Below, piece after piece: positions 9,280-17,425 of a stretch of 35,877 nt of DNA. The position numbers were made by a program, and so were the translations under genes. Numbering within the stretch: position 1 is the first letter of the stretch; each line of letters starts with the position of its first letter. Source of the DNA: an uncultured Fretibacterium sp. (GTDB lineage: Bacteria > Synergistota > Synergistia > Synergistales > Aminobacteriaceae); NCBI GenBank assembly GCA_937900285.1, contig CALCEM010000022.1:1-35877 (forward strand). Direction: 5' to 3'. The notes below the pieces were generated by a model. The model saw only the letters and a list, made by a program, of their open reading frames with translations. It made no database searches and was not told the DNA's origin.

Positions 9280-9644
9280 TTCAGCTTACAAGCGTTTTAA
9301 ATGTTGCGGATAATTCGGGAGCTAGAAAATTATTCTGTATACAGGTCATGGGCGGAAGTAAAAGACGTTACGGAACTATAGGCGATGTTATAGTTGCTTC
9401 AGTTAGGGAGGCTATTCCGAACAGCAATATTCAAAAGGGAAGCGTTGTAAAGGCCGTAATCGTCAGGACTAAAAAAGAAGTTAGAAGGCGTGACGGCTCG
9501 TACGTTAGATTTGATGATAACGCGGCAGTATTGATCGATGCTAATGGAGAACCTCGCGGGACTCGTATATTTGGGCCTGTCGGTCGTGAACTTCGTGCAA
9601 AAAAATATATGCGAATTTTATCGCTTGCACCTGAAGTAGTTTAG
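9276..9644 (+). CDS. rplN: 50S ribosomal protein L14
   Basis: L14 is a beta-barrel intersubunit protein and binds the silencing factor RsfS in many bacteria. It is 122 aa, starting MIQLTSVLNVADNSGA. It contains the conserved DDNAAVLID and GTRIFGPVGREL segments. It starts within the rpsQ stop (ATGA). It is the conventional first gene of the spc operon, yet no promoter or terminator space exists before it. Confidence 0.98.
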   Translation: MIQLTSVLNVADNSGARKLFCIQVMGGSKRRYGTIGDVIVASVREAIPNSNIQKGSVVKAVIVRTKKEVRRRDGSYVRFDDNAAVLIDANGEPRGTRIFGPVGRELRAKKYMRILSLAPEVV

Positions 9645-9653
9645 GAGGTTATT

Positions 9654-9983
9654 ATGACTGTCAGATTAAAGAAAAATGACCGGGTCAAAGTAATTTCCGG
9701 CAAAGATAAAGGCAAAGAAGGCAAAATTATACGCCGTATACCTGAGCGCGATTTAGTAGTTATTGAGGGCGTAAACATGGTTTCAAGACATGTAAGACCT
9801 TCGCAGAATAATCCTCAGAGCGGAATTATTAAGCAGGAAGCTCCAATTTATGCAAGTAAAGTAATGTTAGTTTGTCCGAGATGCGGAAAAGCTACGAGGG
9901 TCGGTGCTTCATTTCTTGAGGACGGCAAAAAAGTAAGAGTTTGCAAAAAATGCAACGAAATTATTGATCAGGGAGGACTTTAA
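9654..9983 (+). CDS. rplX: 50S ribosomal protein L24, zinc-ribbon form
   Basis: L24 starts large-subunit assembly through its KOW domain (KKNDRVKVISGKDKGKEG, about residues 5-22). It is 109 aa. The C-terminal part holds two CxxC pairs (CPRCGK and CKKCNE), so the zinc-ribbon variant is present. AGGAGG overlaps the rplN stop. Confidence 0.98.
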   Translation: MTVRLKKNDRVKVISGKDKGKEGKIIRRIPERDLVVIEGVNMVSRHVRPSQNNPQSGIIKQEAPIYASKVMLVCPRCGKATRVGASFLEDGKKVRVCKKCNEIIDQGGL

Positions 9984-9986
9984 ATT

Positions 9987-10544
9987 ATGACACCGAGAAT
10001 GCTCGAAAAATATAAAAATGAAGTCTCTCCGGCAATGTTGCGCGAATTTGGATATAAAAACGTAATGCAATTGCCAAAAATTGAAAAAATCGTCGTAAAT
10101 ATCGGAGTTGGCGATGCGAAAATGGATATTAAATTTATGGATGCAGCTATTTCCGAATTACGTGCGATCACAGGACAGCAGCCTTTATTAAAGCGCGCTA
10201 AAAAGTCCATTGCAGGTTTTAAAGTTCGTCAGAATATGCCTGTGGCTTGTGCTGTTACTTTAAGAGGCGCAAAAATGTGGGAATTTCTTGACAGATTAAT
10301 ATCTCTTGCTTTACCCGGCATTAAAGATTTTCAGGGGCTTACTCGTAAAGGTTTCGACGGACGCGGAAATTATAATTTAGGTTTGCGTGAACAGTTGATA
10401 TTTCCTGAAATTTCATATGATAAGGTCATCAGGCCAAGAGGTATGAACGTAACAATTGTAACAAGTGCAAAGACTGATGAAGAGGCTTTTGCGTTATTAA
10501 AAGGTCTCGGAATGCCATTCAGGACGACAGGTCAGGGGGCTTAA
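9987..10544 (+). CDS. rplE: 50S ribosomal protein L5
   Basis: L5 binds 5S rRNA and forms the central protuberance contact to the small subunit. It is 185 aa, with the typical PKIEKIVVNIGVGDA segment, GFKVRQNMPVACAVTLRG and the C-terminal FPEISYDK and GMNVTIVT regions. It starts 3 bases after the rplX stop; the ribosome site GGGAGG lies in the end of rplX. Confidence 0.98.
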   Translation: MTPRMLEKYKNEVSPAMLREFGYKNVMQLPKIEKIVVNIGVGDAKMDIKFMDAAISELRAITGQQPLLKRAKKSIAGFKVRQNMPVACAVTLRGAKMWEFLDRLISLALPGIKDFQGLTRKGFDGRGNYNLGLREQLIFPEISYDKVIRPRGMNVTIVTSAKTDEEAFALLKGLGMPFRTTGQGA

Positions 10545-10550
10545 AATTAA

Positions 10551-10736
10551 ATGGCAAGAAAAGCATTAAAATATAAAGCGACATTACCCCCTAAATTTAG
10601 CACCAGACAGCACAACAGGTGCCCGTTATGCGGACGTATTCACGGATATATGAGAATGTTTGATATGTGCAGATGCTGTTTCAGGAAAATGGCTCGCGAG
10701 GGTGTTTTCCCCGGTGTTATTAAATCGAGCTGGTAG
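10551..10736 (+). CDS. rpsN: 30S ribosomal protein S14, zinc-binding type
   Basis: S14 is a late-assembling head protein. It is 61 aa, the short type Z form, with two CxxC pairs (CPLCGR and CRCC) and the terminal GVFPGVIKSSW. Four cysteines mean this is the zinc-dependent version; no zinc-free paralogue is seen in the window. Confidence 0.98.
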   Translation: MARKALKYKATLPPKFSTRQHNRCPLCGRIHGYMRMFDMCRCCFRKMAREGVFPGVIKSSW

Positions 10737-10760
10737 GGTAAAGGGGTTGAAATAAACAAA

Positions 10761-11165
10761 ATGTACGTAAATGACCCTGTTGCTGATATGCTCACTAGGA
10801 TTCGTAACGCAAATATTGTTTATTCTGAAAGCGTTGATGTTCCTTCGAGCAAAATAAAATTGGCTCTCGCTAAAATTTTAAAGGATGAGGGCTATATTAG
10901 AGATTTTAAAATTGTAAGTGTAGCGGATAAACCATATTCAGAAATTAGGATTTATTTATCATATGGAGCAGGCAAAGAACGCGTAATACAAGGACTCAGG
11001 AGAATTTCAAAACCAGGCAGAAGAATTTATGTCGGACATGATAAATTACCGGTCGTAATGGGTGGTCTTGGTCTTGCAGTGTTGTCGACTTCTAAAGGAC
11101 TTAAAACCGGGCTTGAAGCATCAAAATTAGGTCTCGGCGGAGAAGTCGTCTGTTATGTCTGGTAG
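10761..11165 (+). CDS. rpsH: 30S ribosomal protein S8
   Basis: S8 binds helix 21 of 16S rRNA and is the translational repressor of the spc operon in E. coli. It is 134 aa with the DPVADMLTRIRNAN start, RIYVGHDKLP and the terminal GLGGEVVCYVW. A GGGTAAAGGGG stretch precedes the ATG, which lies 24 bases after rpsN. Confidence 0.98.
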   Translation: MYVNDPVADMLTRIRNANIVYSESVDVPSSKIKLALAKILKDEGYIRDFKIVSVADKPYSEIRIYLSYGAGKERVIQGLRRISKPGRRIYVGHDKLPVVMGGLGLAVLSTSKGLKTGLEASKLGLGGEVVCYVW

Positions 11166-11179
11166 GAGGTAAAAATAAA

Positions 11180-11719
11180 ATGTCTCGTATCGGACGTAAA
11201 GCAATAGAAATTTTAAAAGGTGCAGAAGTCGCATTAAAAGGCGATAAAATCGTTGTAAAAGGGCCTAAAGGTGAGTTAAATACTCCGTTGATGCCTGGTA
11301 TAAAAGTCGAAGTAGAGGGCAATAGCGTAAAAGTTTCCCGCAATAATGACGAAAAACAAACCTGCGCATGGCACGGAATGACCAGAGCATTAATTAATAA
11401 TATGATCATCGGAGTTACTTCGGGTTTTTCTCGCACAATGGAAATTGTTGGAGTAGGTTGGAGAGCTGCTTTACAGGGCAAAAAATTAGTTTTGAATTTA
11501 GGCTATTCGCATCCTATAGAGTTTACACCGCCTGCCGGAATTGAGATCGTTGTCGAAAATCCCATTAAATTTCACGTTAAAGGTATAGACAAGGAATTAG
11601 TCGGCCAGACATGTGCGCTGATAAAACAATTCAGACCGCCGGAGCCTTATCACGGTAAAGGCATCAAGTTTGAAAATGAATACATAATCCGTAAAGCTGG
11701 CAAGACTGGAGCAAAATAA
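11180..11719 (+). CDS. rplF: 50S ribosomal protein L6
   Basis: L6 stabilises the sarcin-ricin loop region where factors bind. It is 179 aa and starts SRIGRKAIEI. The duplicated domains are visible, and the C-terminal signature PPEPYHGKGIKFENE is intact. TAGGAGGT overlaps the rpsH stop. Only 2 bases separate it from rplR. Confidence 0.98.
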   Translation: MSRIGRKAIEILKGAEVALKGDKIVVKGPKGELNTPLMPGIKVEVEGNSVKVSRNNDEKQTCAWHGMTRALINNMIIGVTSGFSRTMEIVGVGWRAALQGKKLVLNLGYSHPIEFTPPAGIEIVVENPIKFHVKGIDKELVGQTCALIKQFRPPEPYHGKGIKFENEYIIRKAGKTGAK

Positions 11720-11721
11720 TC

Positions 11722-12087
11722 ATGAAAAAAAGAAGCAGAAATGATATGCGCGTGATCCGTCATGAGAGATTACGCAAAACACTTTCGGGAACTGCTGAAA
11801 AACCTAGAATGTCAGTATTTCGCAGTCTTAAAAATTTATACGTTCAAATTATTGATGATGATAAAGGCCATACGCTTGTATCAGCTTCAACTCTTGAAAA
11901 ATCTTTACAGCCGGAATTAAACGGAACTTGTAATATGAACGCTGCTAAAGTTATCGGGAGAGTTATTGCTGAGCGCGCAAAATCAAAGGGCATTGAATCC
12001 GTAGTATTTGATCGCGGAGGACATGCATATTTTGGGAAAGTTATGGCCATTGCTGAGGCTGCTAGAGAAGGAGGATTGAATTTCTAA
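11722..12087 (+). CDS. rplR: 50S ribosomal protein L18
   Basis: L18 binds 5S rRNA together with L5. It is 121 aa, with the RPRMSVFRSLKNLYVQIIDD-like core and a FDRGGHAYFGKVMAIAEAAR C-terminus characteristic of the family. It starts 2 bases after the rplF stop with no clear ribosome site, suggesting re-initiation. Confidence 0.97.
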   Translation: MKKRSRNDMRVIRHERLRKTLSGTAEKPRMSVFRSLKNLYVQIIDDDKGHTLVSASTLEKSLQPELNGTCNMNAAKVIGRVIAERAKSKGIESVVFDRGGHAYFGKVMAIAEAAREGGLNF

Positions 12088-12088
12088 A

Positions 12089-12661
12089 ATGAGAATAGAT
12101 CCTAAAAGTCTGGAGCTTCAGGAGCGCGTAGTAGCTATTAATCGCGTTAGTAAAGTCGTCAAGGGCGGTAAAAGGTTTAAATTTGCCGTTCTCGTAGTTG
12201 TTGGCGATGGAATGAATTACGTCGGAACAGGGATCGGAAAAGCTAAAGAGATCGCCGAAGCTGTACGCAAAGGAATCGAAAAAGCCAGCAAAAACCTCGT
12301 TGCAGTTAAGCATAATGCCGATACTATTCCGCACCCTGTAGTTGGCGAATTTGGCGCAGCAAGAGTTTTATTAAAGCCGTCACCTGCAGGAACTGGAGTT
12401 ATAGCCGGTGGAGTAGTGCGCGCAATTATGGAGCTTGGCGGAGTTAAAGACGTTGTTACAAAAGTTACGGGACGCACGTCAAACGCCATTAATGTAGCTC
12501 ATGCAACACTCGAAGCAATTAAAAATACAAGAACTGAATCCGAAATTATGAAACTTCGTAAATCTTCATCTGAACCCGAAATTATTGAAGAAGATGACTC
12601 TACTGAAACAATGGCAGAAGTTGAGGCAGCCGGCTTCGGTAATGTAAGCGAGGAGGCTTAA
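12089..12661 (+). CDS. rpsE: 30S ribosomal protein S5 with acidic C-terminal extension
   Basis: S5 guards accuracy and the mRNA entry channel. The double-stranded RNA-binding domain (LQERVVAINRVSKVVKGGKR, about residues 11-30) and the GVIAGGVVRAIMELGGV segment are standard. At 190 aa it is about 20-25 residues longer than usual because of an acidic tail from about residue 160 (EPEIIEEDDSTE and onward). It starts 1 base after rplR, with GGAGGA inside the rplR end as ribosome site. Confidence 0.98.
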   Translation: MRIDPKSLELQERVVAINRVSKVVKGGKRFKFAVLVVVGDGMNYVGTGIGKAKEIAEAVRKGIEKASKNLVAVKHNADTIPHPVVGEFGAARVLLKPSPAGTGVIAGGVVRAIMELGGVKDVVTKVTGRTSNAINVAHATLEAIKNTRTESEIMKLRKSSSEPEIIEEDDSTETMAEVEAAGFGNVSEEA

Positions 12662-12668
12662 ATAACTC

Positions 12669-12854
12669 ATGGCAAAATTAAAAGTTAAATGGGTTAAAAG
12701 CGCGATAAGATTTCCGGAGCGTCAAAAACGCACAATAAAAGCACTCGGATTCAAGAAATTACAATCAGAAGTAATACATAACGATACCCCTCAAATTAGA
12801 GGCATGATCGATCATGTTAAACACCTGGTTGTATGCGAGGAGGTCAGCGAATGA
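12669..12854 (+). CDS. rpmD: 50S ribosomal protein L30
   Basis: L30 is a small large-subunit protein, here 61 aa. It starts MAKLKVKWVKSAI and has the typical QKRTIKALGFKKL segment. The AGGAGG at the end of rpsE is its ribosome site. Its stop overlaps the rplO start by ATGA. Confidence 0.97.
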   Translation: MAKLKVKWVKSAIRFPERQKRTIKALGFKKLQSEVIHNDTPQIRGMIDHVKHLVVCEEVSE

Positions 12855-13300
12855 TCTTATTAAATGATTTACATCCCGCTAAAGGTTCAAATAAAAAGCC
12901 TAAACGTCTCGGACAAGGTCCAGGATCAGGCAACGGAAAAACTGCAGGAAAAGGTAATAAAGGCGATAAAGCACGTACAGGCGGTGGAGTTCGTCCAGGA
13001 TTTGAAGGAGGTCAGATGCCTTTAACCAGACGTACACCGAAACGCGGATTTAATAATTACAGATTCGCAAAAGTTTTCCAGATCGTGAATATTGCCGAAC
13101 TCGATAAAAAATTTAATGCCGGCGATGAAATTAATTCGGAAGTGTTATTAAACGCTAGAATTATCCGCAAAAAAAATATTCCCGTTAAAATTCTCGGCGA
13201 AGGAGATTTAACAAAGGCATTAAAAATTAAAGCTTCTGCATTTAGTAAGAGTGCAAGCGAGAAGATTAAGGCGGCTGGCGGAAGCTGCGAGGTGATTTAA
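12851..13300 (+). CDS. rplO: 50S ribosomal protein L15
   Basis: L15 is an assembly protein near the central protuberance. The ATG at 12851 is chosen over an in-frame ATG at 12833 because it gives the family start MILLNDLHPAKGS, overlaps the rpmD stop as ATGA and follows GCGAGGAGG at 12836-12844. This gives 149 aa. The Gly-rich RNA-binding N-terminus (GPGSGNGKTAGKGNKG) and FEGGQMPLTRRTPKRG are standard. Confidence 0.97.
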   Translation: MILLNDLHPAKGSNKKPKRLGQGPGSGNGKTAGKGNKGDKARTGGGVRPGFEGGQMPLTRRTPKRGFNNYRFAKVFQIVNIAELDKKFNAGDEINSEVLLNARIIRKKNIPVKILGEGDLTKALKIKASAFSKSASEKIKAAGGSCEVI

Positions 13301-13301
13301 G

Positions 13302-14606
13302 GTGTTCGGTTCTCTGGGTGATATATTCAGACTTCCAGACCTGAAGCGCAGAATTCTGTTCACCATTGGAATATTATTTATTTTCAGGCTCGGAGCTTAT
13401 ATCCCAACTCCGGGCGTTGATCGTTCTGCATTAGCCAATTTATTTTCAACTGGTGGCGGAGTTATGGATTTCTTGAATTTATTTTCTGGTGGAGCGTTAT
13501 CAAGATTTGGAATATTTTCATTGGGCGTTGCACCTTATATTAATTCAAGTATCGTTATGCAGTTATTGGTCGTAATATTTCCAGCTCTCGAAAAATTGCA
13601 GAAGGATTCAACAGACGGACATAAAAAAATAATTCAGTGGACTCGTTACGGAGCTGTATTATTCGCATTTGTTCAGGCTATAGGTATGACCGCATGGCTC
13701 AGAGGTTTAGGGATCATGCAAGGGTCATTTTTTGATTTAATTCTAGTGGTCATTACTTTAGTAGCTGGATCAATGGCTGTAATGTGGCTCGGCGAAGAAT
13801 TAACGGATCATGGCGTTGGTAATGGAATTTCATTATTAATTTTTGCCGGCATCGTCGCTAGAATCCCGGAGGCTGTTATTCAAACTTGGAACATGACCAG
13901 AATAGGACAGCTTAATTTTTTTGCGCTGTTAATCGGAATTGTTTTAATGATCGCCGTAATTGCAGGCTGTATTTTGTTACAGGAAGGCCAGCGCAGATTA
14001 CCAGTTCAATACGCAAAAAGAGTCGTCGGAAATAAAGTTTATGGAGGTCAAAGCACTTTTATTCCGTTGAAAGTTAATCAGGCCGGTGTCATTCCGATAA
14101 TTTTCGCCAGTTCTTTATTAATGTTCCCGTACAGCATTGCAAATTATTTTGGTGATAGTTCGCTGGGCAGGGTCATCAGTGCAATTTTTAGGCCGAACGG
14201 ATTCGTTTATATAATTCTTAATATCGCATTAATAATATTTTTTTCGTATTTTTACACGGCTGTCGTATTTAATCCTAACGACATCGCTAATAATATGAAA
14301 AAATACGGCGGTTTTATTTTGGGAATTCGTCCCGGTCAACCGACTTCAGATTATATTACAAGAGTTATGGAACGTATAACACTTGGCGGCGGTATATTTT
14401 TGGCGATAGTTGCATTAATTCCGAATTTGATGTCTTCTGTTTTGGGCGTTAATTCGTTTTATTTTGGCGGGACTGCTGTTTTAATTGTCGTAGGAGTTGC
14501 GATGGATACCATTAACCAGGTTGAAGCGCAGTTATTAATGAGACATTACGACGGAATTTTAAAACGTTCCGGAAATGGCAAAACTCGCGGATTATTAAGG
14601 GCTTAA
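13302..14606 (+). CDS. secY: Protein translocase subunit SecY
   Basis: SecY is the channel of the Sec translocon in the inner membrane. It has 434 aa with about ten hydrophobic segments. It starts with GTG at 13302, one base after the rplO stop, giving FGSLGDIFRLPDLKRRI. The family signatures GAYIPTPGVDR and LGVAPYINSSIVMQLL (plug and TM2 region) and the cytosolic loop GQRRLPVQYAKR are present. It is placed between rplO and adk, as usual in spc operons. Confidence 0.98.
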   Translation: MFGSLGDIFRLPDLKRRILFTIGILFIFRLGAYIPTPGVDRSALANLFSTGGGVMDFLNLFSGGALSRFGIFSLGVAPYINSSIVMQLLVVIFPALEKLQKDSTDGHKKIIQWTRYGAVLFAFVQAIGMTAWLRGLGIMQGSFFDLILVVITLVAGSMAVMWLGEELTDHGVGNGISLLIFAGIVARIPEAVIQTWNMTRIGQLNFFALLIGIVLMIAVIAGCILLQEGQRRLPVQYAKRVVGNKVYGGQSTFIPLKVNQAGVIPIIFASSLLMFPYSIANYFGDSSLGRVISAIFRPNGFVYIILNIALIIFFSYFYTAVVFNPNDIANNMKKYGGFILGIRPGQPTSDYITRVMERITLGGGIFLAIVALIPNLMSSVLGVNSFYFGGTAVLIVVGVAMDTINQVEAQLLMRHYDGILKRSGNGKTRGLLRA

Positions 14607-14610
14607 GATC

Positions 14611-15231
14611 ATGAAATTAGTTTTATTAGGTGCTCCTGGTGCTGGCAAAGGCACTCAGGCATCTTTTTTGAAAAATAAATATAATTTGGCTCACATTTCA
14701 ACAGGAGATATTTTCAGAGCAAATTTAAAAAATAATACTCCGTTGGGAATCGAAGCAAAAAAATTTATGGATAATGGCCAGTTGGTTCCTGATAATATCG
14801 TGATGAACATGGTCGGGAATGAAATCGAAAATTTAAATAATAATAATGGCTTTATGCTCGATGGATTTCCTAGAACTATACCGCAAGCCGAATTTTTAGA
14901 AAAAATAGTGAAGCTCGATGCGGTTATTTTATTTCATGTTCCAGATGAAGAAATTATCAGAAGATTAACCAGCCGGAGAATGTGTAAAAATTGCGGTTCT
15001 ATTACTGATAATAATCACGATAAATGCCCATCATGCGGCGGAGAATTGTTTACACGTGATGACGACCGCGAAGATGTTATTAAAAGTCGCCTGAAAGTTT
15101 TTCACGAACAGACGGAGCAATTAATTGAATTTTATCGCAAAAAAAATTTATTGATCGAAATTAATGCCTCTGGAAGTCCTGAAGAAATTTTTGCAAGGGT
15201 TGTCGGTTTTTTGGATCATGATAAAAATTAA
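14611..15231 (+). CDS. adk: Adenylate kinase, zinc-lid form
   Basis: This enzyme interconverts ATP plus AMP with two ADP in the cytosol. It is 206 aa. The P-loop GAPGAGKGTQ spans residues 7-16; the AMP-binding stretch holds STGD and DGFPRT (84-89). The lid domain carries Cys125, Cys128, Cys139 and Cys142 (CKNCG and CPSCGG), so it should bind structural zinc. It starts 4 bases after secY and overlaps map by 14 bases. Confidence 0.98.
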   Translation: MKLVLLGAPGAGKGTQASFLKNKYNLAHISTGDIFRANLKNNTPLGIEAKKFMDNGQLVPDNIVMNMVGNEIENLNNNNGFMLDGFPRTIPQAEFLEKIVKLDAVILFHVPDEEIIRRLTSRRMCKNCGSITDNNHDKCPSCGGELFTRDDDREDVIKSRLKVFHEQTEQLIEFYRKKNLLIEINASGSPEEIFARVVGFLDHDKN

Positions 15232-15988
15232 ATCAGCCGAAGAAATTAATTTAATGCGCATCGCCGGAAGAGTTACAGCTGAAGTCCTGATGATCATGCG
15301 CGAAAATGTTAAGCCAGGAATTTCAACAGGTGAACTCGACAAATTAGCAGAGGATCATATACGCAAAAATAACGGGATTCCGGCATTTAAAAATTACAGG
15401 CCAGCTCTCTCAATGACTCCATTTCCCGGAACTATATGCGCTTCAATTAATGAAGAAATTGTACACGGTATTCCGAGTTATGACAGAATTTTACAGGAAG
15501 GCGATATTTTAAGCGTTGATGTTGGAGCTTGTATTAATGGATTTTTCGGCGATGCTGCTTGCACTTATCCAGTCGGCGAAATTTCTGCTGAACGTCAAAA
15601 ATTATTAAACGCTACGGAAGAAGCTTTAAATTTAGCGATAAAAGCCGCAATTTCAGGCAATACGGTCGGGGATATAGGCTGGGCCGTTGAAAGTTATATT
15701 AAACCTCTAGGGTTTGGGATCGTTCGAGATTATACGGGACATGGCGTGGGCAAAAAATTACATGAAGCCCCCCAAGTTCCAAATTACGGACTGCCAAATA
15801 ACGGAGTAACTTTACAAACCGGCATGACCATAGCAATAGAACCAATGATAATGGCAGGAAATGAAGAAACTAAAACAGCAGATAACGGCTGGACTGTTTT
15901 AACTGTTGACGGTTCGGATGCTGCTCATTTTGAGAGATCAATTGTAATTTTGGACGATGGCCCGGAAATTCTTACGGCATGGAGTTAA
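15218..15988 (+). CDS. map: Methionine aminopeptidase type I
   Basis: This enzyme removes the N-terminal methionine of new proteins. The start at 15218 gives the family N-terminus MIKIKSAEEINLMR and 256 aa; an earlier in-frame start at 15164 would add 18 unrelated residues inside adk. The five metal ligands are visible: Asp101, Asp112, His175 (GHGVGKKLHE), Glu208 (IEPM) and Glu239 (FERSIVI). His83 and His182, the substrate-contact histidines, are also present. There is no zinc-finger extension, so it is type Ia. Confidence 0.97.
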   Translation: MIKIKSAEEINLMRIAGRVTAEVLMIMRENVKPGISTGELDKLAEDHIRKNNGIPAFKNYRPALSMTPFPGTICASINEEIVHGIPSYDRILQEGDILSVDVGACINGFFGDAACTYPVGEISAERQKLLNATEEALNLAIKAAISGNTVGDIGWAVESYIKPLGFGIVRDYTGHGVGKKLHEAPQVPNYGLPNNGVTLQTGMTIAIEPMIMAGNEETKTADNGWTVLTVDGSDAAHFERSIVILDDGPEILTAWS

Positions 15989-16269
15989 ATTTAGGACAGG
16001 TTGTAATTTCTAAACAAGGCAAAGATTCTGGATTAATTTACGTAGTTTCGGGGTTTTCGCCTGACGGAAAAATAAATTTAATACGGCCAAATAAATTTAA
16101 TTTATCAAGACCAAAGCGCAAAAATATAAAACATCTGCAGTTCACAAAAATTATAATAAACGAACTAGCAGAATTAATAAAGGCAGGTAATCATGACATT
16201 GATCGCGGATATTTTTTCAGGAGCTTAGATTTATGGCAAATACGGAAAAATCTGGCAAAGAAGAAGTAA
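15979..16269 (+). CDS. KOW-domain RNA-binding protein, L14e/L6e-like
   Basis: This 96 aa basic protein begins MELNLGQVVISKQGKDSG, a KOW-type fold as in archaeal and eukaryotic L14e. Similar small proteins often lie between map and infA in Firmicutes and relatives; their function is not settled, and ribosome or rRNA binding is assumed. The C-terminal half (about residues 50-96) is lysine-rich and helical. It overlaps map by 10 bases and infA by 37 bases. Confidence 0.8.
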   Translation: MELNLGQVVISKQGKDSGLIYVVSGFSPDGKINLIRPNKFNLSRPKRKNIKHLQFTKIIINELAELIKAGNHDIDRGYFFRSLDLWQIRKNLAKKK

Positions 16270-16469
16270 TGGAGATAAAGGGCGTAATTTCTGAACCTCT
16301 GCCCAATGCTATGTTTAGAGTAGAACTCGAAAACGGACATAACGTCCTCGCACATGTTAGCGGAAAAATGAGAATGCATTTTATAAGAATTTTGCCCGGT
16401 GATCATGTGCTGGTTGAAGTTTCGCCCTATGATTTAAATAGAGGCAGAATAATTTACAGGTATAAATAA
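16233..16469 (+). CDS. infA: Translation initiation factor IF-1
   Basis: IF-1 is an OB-fold protein that occupies the A site during initiation. The core from residue 12 (VMEIKGVISEPLPNAMFRVE, HVSGKMRMHFIRILPGD, SPYDLNRGRIIYRYK) is nearly invariant in the family. The ATG at 16233 is 9 bases from AGGAG (16219-16223) and gives 78 aa, a few residues longer than the usual 72. A TAATG junction with the KOW gene at 16267-16271 would offer an alternative start giving 66 aa, but it would cut the conserved N-terminus. Confidence 0.96.
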   Translation: MANTEKSGKEEVMEIKGVISEPLPNAMFRVELENGHNVLAHVSGKMRMHFIRILPGDHVLVEVSPYDLNRGRIIYRYK

Positions 16470-16490
16470 TTTTGGGGGAATATATAAATT

Positions 16491-16616
16491 ATGAAAGTTA
16501 GACCTTCAGTTAAACCCATTTGCGAATTTTGCAGGGTTATAAGACGGCATGGGGTCGTGCGCGTAATTTGCAGCCGCGATCCTAGACACAAACAGCGTCA
16601 AGGTGTAAGGAGGTAA
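16491..16616 (+). CDS. rpmJ: 50S ribosomal protein L36, zinc type
   Basis: L36 is a tiny zinc-ribbon protein of the large subunit. I translated it by hand: 41 aa, starting MKVRPSVKPICEFC, with Cys11, Cys14, Cys27 and His33 as zinc ligands. It ends HKQRQGVRR, a few residues beyond the usual GQ/QG end. GGGGGAAT lies before the ATG. Its last codons (GTAAGGAGGTAA) double as the ribosome site of rpsM. Confidence 0.95.
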   Translation: MKVRPSVKPICEFCRVIRRHGVVRVICSRDPRHKQRQGVRR

Positions 16617-16624
16617 ATAATTAA

Positions 16625-17005
16625 ATGCCACGTATTGCAGGAGTAGATTTACCAAGAGAAAAACGCATCGAAATAGGATTAACTTATATATTTGGGATCG
16701 GCCTCAAGACTGCTCAAAATATTTTAAAAGCTACCGGAATTAATCCTAATTTGAGAGTAAAAGATTTATCGGAAGAGGATGCGCAAAAACTTCGTCGCGA
16801 AATCGAAGATAATTACAAAGTCGAAGGAGATTTACGCCGTGAAGTCTCAATGAATATTAAAAGGCTTATAGATATCGGCTGTTATCGCGGTCAACGTCAT
16901 AGGCTCGGACTTCCCGTAAGAGGTCAACGCACAAAAACTAATGCAAGAACCCGTAAAGGTCCGCGCAGAACTGTTGCAAATAAAAAAGTCGCTACAAAAG
17001 GCTAA
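16625..17005 (+). CDS. rpsM: 30S ribosomal protein S13
   Basis: S13 forms intersubunit bridges B1a/b and contacts P-site tRNA through its tail. It is 126 aa, with the start PRIAGVDLPREKR, the helix-hairpin-helix YIFGIGLKTAQNIL and the basic tail GLPVRGQRTKTNARTRKG. AGGAGG lies in the rpmJ end, 8 bases before the stop-to-start gap. It is the first gene of the alpha operon. Confidence 0.98.
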   Translation: MPRIAGVDLPREKRIEIGLTYIFGIGLKTAQNILKATGINPNLRVKDLSEEDAQKLRREIEDNYKVEGDLRREVSMNIKRLIDIGCYRGQRHRLGLPVRGQRTKTNARTRKGPRRTVANKKVATKG

Positions 17006-17026
17006 TTTTAAGGAGGTGTTTTGAAA

Positions 17027-17425
17027 TTGGCTAAAAGAACTACAACAGCACGTAAAGGAAAAAAACGCGAAAAGAAAAATATTAATTACGGAGTAGCACA
17101 CATTTACTCAACTTTTAATAATACGATCCTCTGCATTTCTGATAGAGGCGGAAATATTATCACTTGGGCTTCAGGCGGTAATGTCGGTTTTAAAGGGACT
17201 CGTAAATCTACACCGTTCGCAGCTCAAATCGCAGCACAACAAGTTGCTAAAGGTGCTCAAGATCAGGGCGTTCAGGAAATTGATGTCGTCGTAAAAGGTC
17301 CAGGACCAGGCCGTGAAAGTGCCATCAGAGCTTTACAGGCTGCAGGGCTTCAGGTAAATTTAATTAAGGACGCAACACCTATCCCTCATAATGGGTGCAG
17401 ACCTCCGAAAAGACGTCGCGTTTAA
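17027..17425 (+). CDS. rpsK: 30S ribosomal protein S11
   Basis: S11 lines the mRNA exit near the E site. Two TTG codons are possible starts, 17021 and 17027; 17027 gives the usual MAKRTT N-terminus (132 aa) and better spacing from AGGAGGTG (17011-17018), while 17021 adds two residues. The core HIYSTFNNTI, GFKGTRKSTPFAAQ and the terminal PIPHNGCRPPKRRRV are standard. The stop directly abuts the rpoA ATG. Confidence 0.97.
   Translation: MAKRTTTARKGKKREKKNINYGVAHIYSTFNNTILCISDRGGNIITWASGGNVGFKGTRKSTPFAAQIAAQQVAKGAQDQGVQEIDVVVKGPGPGRESAIRALQAAGLQVNLIKDATPIPHNGCRPPKRRRV

Noticed and set aside
16267..16271. TAATG re-initiation start for infA
   Set aside because: It would remove conserved N-terminal IF-1 residues, and the upstream ATG has a proper AGGAG.
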